This document shows positions 1 through 8,555 of a stretch of 64,000 bases of DNA, piece by piece. The notes beneath the pieces are model-generated. The model saw only the letters and a program-made list of their open reading frames with translations, made no database searches and had not been told where the DNA came from. The first letter of the stretch is position 1; every line of letters starts with the position of its first letter. The translations under genes and the position numbers were made by a program. The stretch is taken from positions 1 to 64,000 of the forward strand of contig NZ_JAPYPS010000011.1 in the NCBI RefSeq assembly GCF_029937575.1, in the 5' to 3' direction. Origin of the DNA: Nocardioides sp. (GTDB lineage: Bacteria > Actinomycetota > Actinomycetes > Propionibacteriales > Nocardioidaceae).

Positions 1-493
1 GTCCGATGCTGGGAATTGATCCGCCCCGATGCCGAATTAACTCAGACACACCTCAATCGCGCTGTAGCTATGACCTGCGAGCACGAGCTCCAGGATCTTG
101 CGGTAGTTGGCCAACACCAGCTGCCTCTCCAAATCACGCGGCAGCACTCGATGCGCCCCCGTCTGATCGAGAGACAACCGGACCAGTACCACCTACCCAG
201 ATCCGCGGTACCAACTACGTGGACTACCGGTACCAACCAGGGCTATGCGTCACAGCAGACCCGAGCGTGTCCGCTGAGGTTCAAACGCGCCTAGATCAGA
301 TGCCAATCCTTGCTACAACACAGGACCCCCGATGACCGCGCGCAGCAGAGCGGCAGCACGGACTCATGGAAGGGGAACCACAGGCCCGAAGAGATCCGGC
401 TGTCACCGGGATGACGTCGACCCCGGCGAAGGCGTGGTGCGACGATCGGATCCGGCAGTGCACGCACCATCGAGCAATTGCACTGCTTGCAGG
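1..493. other. Island left part without a recognisable intact gene
   Basis: No convincing full gene lies here. The best coding-like stretch is a minus-strand frame from a GTG at 192 to a TAA at 37-39 (51 codons). It contains a helical-looking tail with the string LVLANYRKILELVL and could be the C-terminal remnant of a decayed gene whose rest is out of frame or beyond the edge. I could not assign it to a family. Three phased direct repeats (184-249) lie at its upstream end. Base composition matches the following helicase gene rather than the chromosomal genes after 4862, so this belongs to the same accessory segment. Confidence 0.35.
184..249. repeat. Three 22-bp-phased direct repeats (iteron-like)
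   Basis: Near-identical cores begin at 184 (CAGTACCACCTA), 206 (CGGTACCAACTA) and 228 (CGGTACCAACCA), exactly 22 bp apart. Twelve positions follow the pattern CRGTACCAMCYA, and the other ten of each unit are unrelated. A period of about two helical turns is typical of operator or iteron arrays bound on one face of the DNA. The binding protein is unknown, and the array may also be chance. Confidence 0.4.
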
Positions 494-3400
494 TCAGGAA
501 CCGGATCCCGTAGCGACGTTCGGTGCAGCTTCCCCCGACAAGATCCGCCAAAGTCGTTCATAGTCTGCACCGTCCATGCTCGCGCCCTGCGGAACATGTC
601 TCTGCCAATCTGAAGCCTTGAGGCTACCCAAGTACGTCCTGGCCGCTGCCGGTCTCATCTGGACCTCGTCACGGCCATCCGAAAACTCACTCCCGATTGA
701 CTTCGCGACGGATCGAGGGACGGAAGTCATCCGCATGAGTACGCCTGCTTCAGTATCGACACCGTGATACAACATGGCCCCAAGTAAGTTGATCTGGCGC
801 AGTTCGCCCTCCGGAAGATTCGCGTAGTCGATCCCGCTCCCCGGAAGCCGCGAAAGGGCGCTGAGGCCCCACGTACCAGCCATGGTCAGGTTCCGATAGA
901 TCGCCCGCGTGGCAGCCGTCAGCGCGTCCGTAGCAGACGTCTTTTCATGCAAGAAGTACTTCGTCGCGATCTCGCGCATTGAGGCCCCGCCGACCCAGTC
1001 AGCAGCCAGTTTGGCGGCTTGATCGCCTATACCGGGGCCGCTCCCAGCCAGCGCTTCGATGCTGTCCCTGATCTGAGGGACCAAGAGCATCACTTTCATC
1101 AGGTCAGGAAGGGCGCTGCCTTCTGCGCCGCTAAAAAGGCTCTCGGGGCGCCAACTGCTCGCGTTCAGCAAATCAACATCTCGCAATCCAGCCATAGCCG
1201 ACCGGATTCCTTCAGGAGTGAACCCCGTGCTGTCAGCTAGCGTTGCCGTCTCCACGCGTTGACCTAGCTCCTGAGCGTACGCGCGTGTGGCTTCGAGGAG
1301 CCGAAGACTCTTCTCGCGGTCCTTCGGCGTGGCTTCGGCCAACACTGAGTAGCCAAAGGTCCCGCGTAGGAGCAACTCGGTCTCAGCCAACACTGCGTCG
1401 AGACTCTGCTTCTGAGCAAACAAGTGCGCGACGTAGCTACGAAAGTCAGCCCACTGATCCCCAAACATCGACCGCTCAAGATCAATCAAGCGACCTGATT
1501 CCTCCAACTCGTTCAAGAGCGTCACGAGCCTGGAAACCAGCGCTCCAGTCTGGCCGCTAACAAATTTAATGATGTCGGCCCGGCTGCCTGGACCGCATGA
1601 GATACCAACGACGCCAATACTGTCCTGATCAACTCGTCCAGCCCGACCTGCCAAGTTCCAAAACTCGCGAGCGGTCATTTCTCTCGAGTAGCCAGTAGCT
1701 TGGAGGTGTCGGCTCGCCAACAAAATGGAAGACACTGGAAAATTTAACCCTTGTGAGAGACCGGTCGTCGCGACTAGCACGCGCAACTTCCCTTTCTCCG
1801 CGAGCCACTCCATGAGCGCGCGAGTCTCATCCGACAGCCCCGCATGATGCACCCCGACCCTCTTGAGCAAAAGCGCAATCAAGGCGTAGTCCGGACTCAC
1901 CTCCGTCTCTAAGTACCGTCGCGCCAGTTCGATGTCGTCATCCGCATCTGCATCCGCGAGCGTTTCTGCGATCCGTTCCGCGATTGTCCATACACTATTT
2001 ACCGTGGAGCAGACCACAATTGCGGTCCCGCGCTCCGAGAGAGAAACGGAGGCGGCACCAGCCATCAGGCCTAGGTTGTTCTTCATATGGGAAAACGTCT
2101 CATCGAAGACCGGCCCATTGCCAAGAACATACTTATCGTCCACCTGGATTGACGCCGAACTAGTCATCAACGACTCAAACGACAAACTCCAGTTGCGACC
2201 TCTTCCCTCTGGCGGCACACCGACGGAGACAAGGCCGATCAATCGGTCATTCGGCTGCCAGGGGACCGTCGCGAGGCTGATGCTTTTCCCAGATTGAGGT
2301 GCCAGCCACCGCGCCAACTCCTCACCATTGGGTACGAAGGGCATCATCAGTAGGAAGTTTGCATCACGACAATCGCGCTTGATGGTCGCCAAGAGGAGTT
2401 CAATCCGCACGCCTCGCTCGCGGTCCTCGATGTTATGAGCCTCGTCAAGGACGACCAGGGCGAGCGGCCGGTCTATGACATTTGCCCGGATCACCAAGTT
2501 CAGTTTTTCCGGGGTCGCAACCAGAATGTCGAACGGTGAATCCGAATCCGCGATCAGTGATGCCTCGATCCCATCGATCTCAACGGCTGCGGTAAGTTCT
2601 TCCACCTTCAGCCCCGATGGCGAAAGATCGCTACGCAACCTCCGAGCAACTTGCGCTACCAGGGCCCGCGTCGGCGCAACGTAAGCAACCCAGCCCTTCG
2701 CCTGCTGAAATTGATTGAGTGCCTGCACTATTTTGAACTCAGCCAGCAGCGTCTTGCCAGCACTCGTCGGGAGGTCGACAACAACGGCTGCACTCGCAGG
2801 GTCTAGCAGACCCTGTTCCTGAATTGCGATCCGCTGCGGCGGCAGCATCTCAAACATAGATCGAGTCCGACTGATCGTTTCGACGACAGTCCTGATCTCG
2901 GGCCCAATGCGCGTAACGGCCCACAGCGAGCCCGCCACCATTCGCTGCACCATGACGCGTTGCCAGCGCAAAATTACTGAAAACGCCGGGTCCCCCGACT
3001 CACTTGCTGCCGCGATTGCACGGTCAAAGTGGAAGTCAACTTCGATCTGGATGTCAGCGGGTTCACCCTGCATCAGGTAGGTCGCGACAAGCTCACTCAG
3101 GCGCGCCCAATGGTAGAGCGCGACCAACCGCCAACCGGTAGCTGCAACAGCAGCACCATGCTCTTGCGCGCTGAAGAGTTCCTCCTCCCGCTCTTCCTGG
3201 TCACTTCGGAGACGGGCAACGATCGGCGCGACCTCTCGTAGGTCTTCCCAACCGTTCTTGCGCAAGAGTCGGATCCAAACCTGACCCAGGTCTCGCAGAA
3301 CTCGCTGGTCCCACGCACCTCCCGAACCCTCCAGAAGTTCTGGTTCCACATCCCGATCTCGAAGCCAGCCCTGAAACTCTGCCCACCGGTCCGAGCAGTA

Positions 3401-3781
3401 CGCCAGCGAGGCAAGCCGAAGGACGTGACGGACAATGTCTTCAGGTTCTCCACGCTCGACAAGGGGGAGCGCCCGCAGTAGCTCAAATGCGCGGTAGGCA
3501 GCAGCCTCCGCGATGCGCGAGGAAGGTTCGGCGCGATTGCCCGGTGCCTTTACGAGTTCCTCGATCCCTTCGCTGGCGACGACCTCGTAGGCGAAAGCAA
3601 CTCGCTCGATCAAGTCTTTTGCCCCAGGAGCTTCAACACTCACCGAGCGCAGGCCGCGAAGGGTGGACCGTACATAGAGTCGATTTGCCTGCAGGTGGGC
3701 CGCCGCAACGCGCTCGGCACCGATGGCGCTCAGGGCCCAATGCTCATCGAGTGAAGCCAGTGCCTCTGCGCTGACAGTCAT
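494..3781 (-). CDS. Ski2-like DEAD/DEAH-box helicase, HamB-like (Hachiman-type defence)
   Basis: A 1095-residue superfamily 2 helicase. Residues 1-310 form an alpha-helical N-terminal region with no motif I recognise. The RecA1 domain shows motif I PTSAGKT (about 338-344), motif Ia VAPTRALVAQ, motif Ib LVATPEKL and motif II DEAH (about 446-449). RecA2 shows VHHAGLS, TTGLSQGLNFP and motif VI GRAGR (about 712-716), a Ski2-like set. The C-terminal 350 residues are helical. The start codon overlaps the stop of the upstream nuclease gene by 4 bp (ATGA), so the two proteins are probably made in a fixed ratio. Family knowledge: HamB of Hachiman is a large helicase coupled to a HamA nuclease and senses damaged or phage DNA. 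The HamB assignment rests on architecture and partner, not on an alignment. Other defence helicases (AbpB-type) are possible. Confidence 0.6.
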   Translation of the reverse strand: MTVSAEALASLDEHWALSAIGAERVAAAHLQANRLYVRSTLRGLRSVSVEAPGAKDLIERVAFAYEVVASEGIEELVKAPGNRAEPSSRIAEAAAYRAFELLRALPLVERGEPEDIVRHVLRLASLAYCSDRWAEFQGWLRDRDVEPELLEGSGGAWDQRVLRDLGQVWIRLLRKNGWEDLREVAPIVARLRSDQEEREEELFSAQEHGAAVAATGWRLVALYHWARLSELVATYLMQGEPADIQIEVDFHFDRAIAAASESGDPAFSVILRWQRVMVQRMVAGSLWAVTRIGPEIRTVVETISRTRSMFEMLPPQRIAIQEQGLLDPASAAVVVDLPTSAGKTLLAEFKIVQALNQFQQAKGWVAYVAPTRALVAQVARRLRSDLSPSGLKVEELTAAVEIDGIEASLIADSDSPFDILVATPEKLNLVIRANVIDRPLALVVLDEAHNIEDRERGVRIELLLATIKRDCRDANFLLMMPFVPNGEELARWLAPQSGKSISLATVPWQPNDRLIGLVSVGVPPEGRGRNWSLSFESLMTSSASIQVDDKYVLGNGPVFDETFSHMKNNLGLMAGAASVSLSERGTAIVVCSTVNSVWTIAERIAETLADADADDDIELARRYLETEVSPDYALIALLLKRVGVHHAGLSDETRALMEWLAEKGKLRVLVATTGLSQGLNFPVSSILLASRHLQATGYSREMTAREFWNLAGRAGRVDQDSIGVVGISCGPGSRADIIKFVSGQTGALVSRLVTLLNELEESGRLIDLERSMFGDQWADFRSYVAHLFAQKQSLDAVLAETELLLRGTFGYSVLAEATPKDREKSLRLLEATRAYAQELGQRVETATLADSTGFTPEGIRSAMAGLRDVDLLNASSWRPESLFSGAEGSALPDLMKVMLLVPQIRDSIEALAGSGPGIGDQAAKLAADWVGGASMREIATKYFLHEKTSATDALTAATRAIYRNLTMAGTWGLSALSRLPGSGIDYANLPEGELRQINLLGAMLYHGVDTEAGVLMRMTSVPRSVAKSIGSEFSDGRDEVQMRPAAARTYLGSLKASDWQRHVPQGASMDGADYERLWRILSGEAAPNVATGSGS

Positions 3782-4584
3782 GCTGCCGTCTCCACGACGA
3801 CGGCGCTACCGACGATGAGCGGGAGCACGCCGGACGCGGGATACAAACCAACCAACTGCATCACTGTGTCAGGGTCACACACTTTCGAGAGCGCCTTCGC
3901 GTTGGCTTGTAGGTCTTTGACGTCCGGCTTTGCGACGTGTACCAGCACGCCAACCACTACGACCTTCTGCGGTTCGGCGAGGTAGGTGGACATGGCTTCT
4001 CTGAAATCCGAGTGCCAAGACTTCCCAAGGGAGTTCATGGTCATGTACCGGATTGCCCACTTACTTCGGTCATCGGCTCCCAGAAGCCCTGTCACCTGTT
4101 CACGAAGGCCGTGCGACCTGCTCGTCGCGATTGAAGGCGGCCAAGCCTGCTGGTGACTAGTCTTCACTTCACTCAACACGAAGCGTGCCGCTGCGCCTTG
4201 GGCGGTCGTGAACCCGATGAGGTCGACTCCCCCACTGCTGCTATTGGGGTTCCGGGCTGATCGGCTGTCTGGCCAAGGAAAGTCGTAGCCGTACTGCGCG
4301 GTCAGGTGATGCTGAGCCAGCGCCTCGCCGACACGCCACTCCTCGTAGGACTCCTGAGGGGCCAAAACAGCTTCCAGCACTGAGAGGTTGAAGTCCGTCT
4401 TTATGAGATCCTGAAGGGCTTCCTGCGCCTCCTGAATCCCAGCCGTATCGCTCAAAATGGCTTTGACTGGCTCCGACAGAGCCGATGCGTCGTCCTCTGT
4501 GACTGTGTGCCCAATCGCAGGCACCGCGTGGCCAGTCAACTGGTAGCAGATCTGACCAGGCACAAATCCTCCGTAGTACGCCAT
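3778..4584 (-). CDS. PD-(D/E)xK-like nuclease, HamA/DUF1837-like (Hachiman-type defence)
   Basis: A 268-residue soluble protein. Its centre contains GGVDLIGF (Asp121), a short beta strand, then LSEVKTS (Glu139, Lys141). This D-x(17)-E-x-K pattern is the core of the PD-(D/E)xK nuclease fold. An upstream acidic helix (EEWRVGEALA) could supply the N-terminal Glu of such sites. HamA nucleases of Hachiman systems are of similar length and carry an E-x-K pair at about the same position. The gene is first in the operon and overlaps the helicase gene by 4 bp. No strong Shine-Dalgarno precedes the chosen ATG, so the start may be wrong. The defence role is inferred from motif, size, partner helicase and island location; membership of DUF1837 needs a profile search. 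Confidence 0.55.
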   Translation of the reverse strand: MAYYGGFVPGQICYQLTGHAVPAIGHTVTEDDASALSEPVKAILSDTAGIQEAQEALQDLIKTDFNLSVLEAVLAPQESYEEWRVGEALAQHHLTAQYGYDFPWPDSRSARNPNSSSGGVDLIGFTTAQGAAARFVLSEVKTSHQQAWPPSIATSRSHGLREQVTGLLGADDRSKWAIRYMTMNSLGKSWHSDFREAMSTYLAEPQKVVVVGVLVHVAKPDVKDLQANAKALSKVCDPDTVMQLVGLYPASGVLPLIVGSAVVVETAA

Positions 4585-4861
4585 CGCGCCAGGGGTGCGC
4601 TGAGTGGAGGCTAGTCGCCGGCACCGACAATTTCAGGTCAAAACCACGAACGGATCCCGCTGGTCCTAATGTACCTAGCTCAACCACCCACTCCGGTCAT
4701 CTCAGCAGGTCGCCGCATGCGCCAGCTCGGCCTCATGAGACCCGCTCTAGGACCTTCTCTTGCGTGGAACGCCTCCGGCTCACTTCCAATCAAGTTCCGT
4801 CGAGTATCGTTCCCCGCAGGGACGCCGAATTGCGCGTTTCCGCAGGTCAGACCCAAGCGGC
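4585..4861. other. Spacer between defence operon and guaA 3' end (island junction)
   Basis: A 277-bp non-coding stretch between the nuclease start and the guaA stop, with moderate G/C. It should hold the promoter of the leftward nuclease-helicase operon; no clear -35/-10 pair was identified. The sequence from 4862 rightward is conserved guaA coding DNA, so the composition boundary falls at the guaA stop codon. No integrase gene is visible between the two. Confidence 0.4.
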
Positions 4862-6454
4862 TCACTCCCACTCGATCGTCCCGGGCGGCTTCGACGTGAT
4901 GTCGACCGTGACCCGGTTGATCTCGCGCACCTCGTTGGTGATGCGAGTGGAGATCCGCTCCATCAGCTCGTAGGGCAGCCGCGCCCAGTCGGCGGTCATC
5001 GCGTCCTCGGACGTCACCGGTCGCAGCACGACGGGGTGGCCGTAGGTGCGGCCGTCGCCCTGGACGCCGACGGAGCGGACGTCGGCGAGCAGGACCACCG
5101 GCATCTGCCAGATGTCACGGTCGAGTCCCGCCTTGGTGAGCTCCTCGCGGGCGATGGCGTCGGCCTCGCGCAGGATGTCGAGGCGGTCGCGGGTGACCTC
5201 GCCGATGATCCGGATGCCCAGGCCCGGCCCGGGGAACGGCTGTCGGTGCACGATCTCGGCGGGTAGGCCGAGCTGCTCGCCGACCGTCCGCACCTCGTCC
5301 TTGAACAGCGTGCGCAACGGCTCGACGAGCTCGAACTCGAGGTCGTCGGGCAGTCCCCCGACGTTGTGGTGCGACTTGATGTTGGAGGCCCCCGCTCCCC
5401 CGCCGGACTCGACGACGTCCGGGTAGAGCGTGCCCTGGACCAGGAAGGCGACCTTGTCACCGTCTGCGCCGGTCACGGCGTCGGCGAGGACCTCGGCCTC
5501 GGCGGCCTCGAAGACGCGGATGAACTCGCGCCCGATGATCTTGCGCTTCTCCTCGGGGTCGCTGACTCCGACGAGCGCGTCGAGGAAGCGCTTCTCGGCG
5601 TCGACCACCTTGAGGTCGACTCCCGTGGCAGCCACGAAGTCGCGCTCGACCTGCTCGGTCTCGCCCTTGCGCATCAGCCCGTGGTCGACGTACACGCAGG
5701 TCAGCCGGTCGCCGATGGCCCGCTGCACGATCGCCGCGGCCACGGCGGAGTCGACGCCACCGGACAGGCCGCAGATCGCCTTGCCGCGGTCGCCGATCTG
5801 CGCCCGGATCGCCTCGATCTGCTCCTCGGCGATGTTGACCATCGTCCAGGTCGGGCGGCAGCCGGCGATGTCGTGCAGGAAGTGCTCCAGCACCTGCTGG
5901 CCGTGCTCGGTGTGCATCACCTCGGGATGCCACTGCACCCCGGCCATGCCGCGCTCGACGTCCTCGAAGGCGGCCACCGGGGTGACGGTCGTGGAGGCCA
6001 GTACGGCGAACCCCTGCGGCGCCGCGGTGACGGAGTCGCCGTGCGACATCCAGACCGAGTGCGCCTCGGGGATCCCCGACAGCAGGGTGCCCTCGGCGGT
6101 CACCGTCACCGGGGTGCGGCCGTACTCCCGCGCCCCGGTCGCCGAGACCTCGCCGCCCAGCCCGAGGGCCATCAGCTGGAAGCCGTAGCACATGCCGAAG
6201 ACCGGCACTCCGGCCTCGAAGATGGCCGGATCGATGGCCGGCGCGCCCTCCTCGTAGACCGACGAGGGACCGCCCGACAGGACGATCGCCTTCGGCTTGC
6301 GGGCGAGCATCTCGGCCACCGGCAGGTGGTGCGGGACGATCTCGGAGTAGACCTTGGCCTCCCGTACGCGACGCGCGATTAGTTGCGCGTACTGCGCCCC
6401 GAAGTCGACGACGAGGACCAGGTCATGCTCTGCCACAGGAGGCGCCGCTGTCAT
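4862..6454 (-). CDS. guaA: GMP synthase (glutamine-hydrolysing)
   Basis: Converts XMP to GMP using glutamine and ATP, the last step of GTP synthesis. The 530 residues hold an N-terminal class I amidotransferase domain (about 15-210) with the nucleophile in GMCYGFQLM and the His/Glu pair in [10 protein letters not shown]. An ATP-pyrophosphatase domain follows with the PP-loop [12 protein letters not shown], then a C-terminal dimerisation domain ending in GTIEWE. Length and motifs are those of an intact bacterial GuaA. The 3' terminal bases (GAGTGGGA just before the stop) are the core at which genomic islands are known to integrate, and the accessory segment starts right after them. The gene lies upstream (genome-wise leftward) of no co-transcribed housekeeping partner. 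Confidence 0.97.
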   Translation of the reverse strand: MTAAPPVAEHDLVLVVDFGAQYAQLIARRVREAKVYSEIVPHHLPVAEMLARKPKAIVLSGGPSSVYEEGAPAIDPAIFEAGVPVFGMCYGFQLMALGLGGEVSATGAREYGRTPVTVTAEGTLLSGIPEAHSVWMSHGDSVTAAPQGFAVLASTTVTPVAAFEDVERGMAGVQWHPEVMHTEHGQQVLEHFLHDIAGCRPTWTMVNIAEEQIEAIRAQIGDRGKAICGLSGGVDSAVAAAIVQRAIGDRLTCVYVDHGLMRKGETEQVERDFVAATGVDLKVVDAEKRFLDALVGVSDPEEKRKIIGREFIRVFEAAEAEVLADAVTGADGDKVAFLVQGTLYPDVVESGGGAGASNIKSHHNVGGLPDDLEFELVEPLRTLFKDEVRTVGEQLGLPAEIVHRQPFPGPGLGIRIIGEVTRDRLDILREADAIAREELTKAGLDRDIWQMPVVLLADVRSVGVQGDGRTYGHPVVLRPVTSEDAMTADWARLPYELMERISTRITNEVREINRVTVDITSKPPGTIEWE

Positions 6455-6517
6455 GACGTGATGCTATCGAGGATCGTCTCCCGCCCGGCATCGCGTCCCT
6501 CGCGCGCGTCGGGCGTG

Positions 6518-6580
6518 GATCTCGATACGCCGGACGTCTCCCCGCTCGTGCCTCGCGGGATGCCGCGGCTACTCGATCTC
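6518..6580. repeat. REP-like intergenic palindromic repeat, copy A
   Basis: The segment starts with GATCTCGATACG and ends with CGGCTACTCGATCTC around a G/C-rich middle containing CTCGTGCCTCGCGGG. This layout matches short intergenic repeats I associate with Nocardioides and relatives. A shorter relative with TTTCGAGG...CCTCGACC lies at 12738-12772. The two copies are similar in design, not identical. Confidence 0.35.
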
Positions 6581-6590
6581 CTCGCAGCCT

Positions 6591-6620
6591 CCGCAACCCG
6601 CGCGAGCTCGCGGGTTGCGG
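6591..6620. repeat. Perfect 12-bp inverted repeat
   Basis: CCGCAACCCGCG (6591-6602) and its exact reverse complement (6609-6620) enclose a 6-nt loop. It lies downstream of the leftward ChoD-like operon and could act as a terminator stem or as part of the adjacent repeat. No long T run directly follows on the minus strand. Confidence 0.5.
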
Positions 6621-6638
6621 GCTCGGAAAAAGCGGCAA

Positions 6639-6667
6639 GCCCCGCCGGGGAGGGAGGGTGGCGGGGC
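6639..6667 (-). terminator. Candidate terminator of the ChoD-like operon
   Basis: GCCCCGCC (6639-6646) pairs perfectly with GGCGGGGC (6660-6667) around a 13-nt loop. Read on the minus strand the stem is followed by TTGCCGCTTTTT, giving a short T run. It lies 150 bp past the GMC oxidoreductase stop and before the guaA promoter. Confidence 0.45.
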
Positions 6668-6818
6668 CTGCGCGTCCAGCACATGTTGGACAGTGCACGG
6701 ACGGTGAACTCGGCCCTTCGGGAGGGAGCATGTATCACCGAGTTCGTGGGCTCAACGAAGGGCCGCCACTCGGGTTACGGCTCCGGGCCGAAAACTTTCT
6801 CAGAGGTCTAGACCAGCG

Positions 6819-8555
6819 TCACGAGACCCCCACGATCGGCAGGTGCAGGGCACCCGGGGCATGCGAGGGGACCGCCGGGGAGACCGGTGCCGTGGGCTCG
6901 ATCCGCTCGTAGTCGGCGCCGAGCGCCGGCCGCGCGTCGGCCTCGCCCTTGTTGGGCCACAGCGCCATCGCGCGCTCAGCCTGAGCGGTGATCGTCAACG
7001 ACGGGTTGACCCCCAGGTTGGCCGAGATCGCCGACCCGTCGGCGACGTGCAGGCCGGGGTAGTTGAAGACCCGCTGATAGGGGTCCACGACACCGGTCTC
7101 GGGACTCGTGCCGATGGCGCACCCACCGATGAAGTGCGCGGTGAGCGGCATGTTGAACGGCTCTCCCACGTTGCCGCCGGGCGTGCCGCCGAGCACACCG
7201 GCGATCTTGCGCACCGCCTCGTTGGCCACCGGGATCCAGGTCGGGTTGGGCGCACCGTGACCCTGGCGCGACGTCATCCGCCACCTGCCCGTGAGCGGGT
7301 TCTTCTTGCTGTACGTCGTGATCGAGTTGTCGAGGCTCTGCATCACCAGGGCGATCACGGTGCGCTCCGACCAGTGCTTGAGGTCGTAGAGCTCGAAGAG
7401 GTTCTTCCTCTCGGTCCACATCGCCTTGAGCCAGGTGGCCCACCGGGGAGCGTCTCCGTCCCCGTCGGTCAGCACCGTCTGCATCATCGCCATCGTGTTG
7501 AAGCCCTTGCCGTAGCGGCACGGCTCGATGTGGGTGTTCTCGTCGGGGTGCCAGCTGGAGGTGATCGCCACGCCGTACGAGTAGTCCGTCGCGTCGTTGC
7601 GCGGGGCGATGGCACCCAGGATGGACTCCGAGTTGGTGCGCGACAGGTAGCCGAGCCGGTCGGAGATCCGGGGCAGGTCGCCGTCGTTCTTCAGCGCGTG
7701 CAGAAGCTTCTGGGTGCCCAGCGACGCGGCCGCGAAGACGACCTGGTCGGCGGTGATGACCCGCGTCGACGCCTTGGTCCGCCGCTTCGCCTTGGTGTAC
7801 TTCACGTGGATCTCGTAGCCACCGAGACGACGCGGCACGACGCGGGTGACCGTGGTCAGCGGCAGGACCGTGGCGCCCCTCTTCTCCGCGAGGTAGAGGT
7901 AGTTCTTGACCAGCGTGTTCTTCGCGTTGTGCCGGCAGCCGGACATGCACTCGCCGCAGTTGATGCAGGCGTTGCGCTCAGGACCCTCGCCGCCGAAGTA
8001 CGGGTCGTCGGCCTTGGTCCCGGGCCCCTGCTCGGGACCGCCGAAAAAGACCCCCACGGGAGTCGGGTGGAAGGTGTCGCCGGCCCCCATGTCGCTCGCG
8101 ACCTTCTCCATCACGTCGTCGGCCGGCGTCCGGACGGGGTTCTCCACGACGCCGAGCATCCGCTTGGCCTGGTCGTAGTACGGCGCCAGCTCGTCCTTCC
8201 AGTCCGTGATCCCCGACCACTGCGGGTCGCGGTAGAACGCGTCGAGCGGCTCGTAGAGCGTGTTGGCGTAGACCAGCGATCCGCCACCCACACCGGCTCC
8301 CGCCACGATCATCGTGTCGCGCACGGCATCGATGCGCTGGATGCCGTAGCACCCGATGGCGGGCGCCCACAGGTAGCGCTTCAGGTCGAAGGTGCCGGAG
8401 GCGAAGTCGGCGTCCTCGAAACGTGGGCCGGCCTCGAGCACGCCCACCTTGTAGCCCTTCTCGGTCAGGCGCAGCGCCGAGACGGATCCGCCGAAGCCGG
8501 ACCCGATCACCAGGACGTCGAAGTCGGACTGCTGCGTGCGTGCGGCCTCGGTCAT
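6819..8555 (-). CDS. GMC-family FAD oxidoreductase, ChoD-like (cholesterol oxidase family)
   Basis: A 578-residue flavoprotein. The FAD Rossmann motif VIGSGFGGSVSALRL lies at about residues 15-30, a second nucleotide-contact segment (MIVAGAGVGGGSL) follows, and the C-terminal GMC signature includes HFIGGCAIG and DGSAISANLGVNPSLT. A Cys-rich stretch CINCGECMSGCRHNAKN (about 195-211) is typical of this GMC subgroup and resembles a ferredoxin-type cluster or a structural zinc site. No signal peptide, so cytoplasmic. Mycobacterial choD, its best-known relative, lies near guaA and guaB3 as here. The natural substrate is uncertain: sterol, another alcohol or a long-chain alcohol. Its ATG overlaps the TGA of the upstream aldehyde dehydrogenase by 1 bp, so the alcohol-to-aldehyde and aldehyde-to-acid steps are coupled. 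Confidence 0.85.
   Translation of the reverse strand: MTEAARTQQSDFDVLVIGSGFGGSVSALRLTEKGYKVGVLEAGPRFEDADFASGTFDLKRYLWAPAIGCYGIQRIDAVRDTMIVAGAGVGGGSLVYANTLYEPLDAFYRDPQWSGITDWKDELAPYYDQAKRMLGVVENPVRTPADDVMEKVASDMGAGDTFHPTPVGVFFGGPEQGPGTKADDPYFGGEGPERNACINCGECMSGCRHNAKNTLVKNYLYLAEKRGATVLPLTTVTRVVPRRLGGYEIHVKYTKAKRRTKASTRVITADQVVFAAASLGTQKLLHALKNDGDLPRISDRLGYLSRTNSESILGAIAPRNDATDYSYGVAITSSWHPDENTHIEPCRYGKGFNTMAMMQTVLTDGDGDAPRWATWLKAMWTERKNLFELYDLKHWSERTVIALVMQSLDNSITTYSKKNPLTGRWRMTSRQGHGAPNPTWIPVANEAVRKIAGVLGGTPGGNVGEPFNMPLTAHFIGGCAIGTSPETGVVDPYQRVFNYPGLHVADGSAISANLGVNPSLTITAQAERAMALWPNKGEADARPALGADYERIEPTAPVSPAVPSHAPGALHLPIVGVS

Larger units (their letters stand above)
6455..6818. other. Intergenic region between choD-like gene and guaA
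   Basis: A 364-bp non-coding region between the 3' end of the GMC oxidoreductase gene and the guaA start, with both genes leftward. It must contain the guaA promoter (probably 6455-6520) and the terminator of the upstream operon. It holds a TCGATA/CTCGAT-bounded repeat-like segment (about 6518-6580), a perfect 12-bp-stem hairpin (6591-6620) and a second hairpin (6639-6667). Confidence 0.5.

Noticed and set aside
675..700. CTCACTCCC-like string as a second guaA-type attachment core
   Set aside because: Only part of the core matches, and it lies inside the helicase coding sequence.
5366..6382. Long open frame antisense to guaA (about 338 codons)
   Set aside because: High-GC shadow of the guaA coding strand: low-complexity Arg/Asp/Val-rich product, no family motif.
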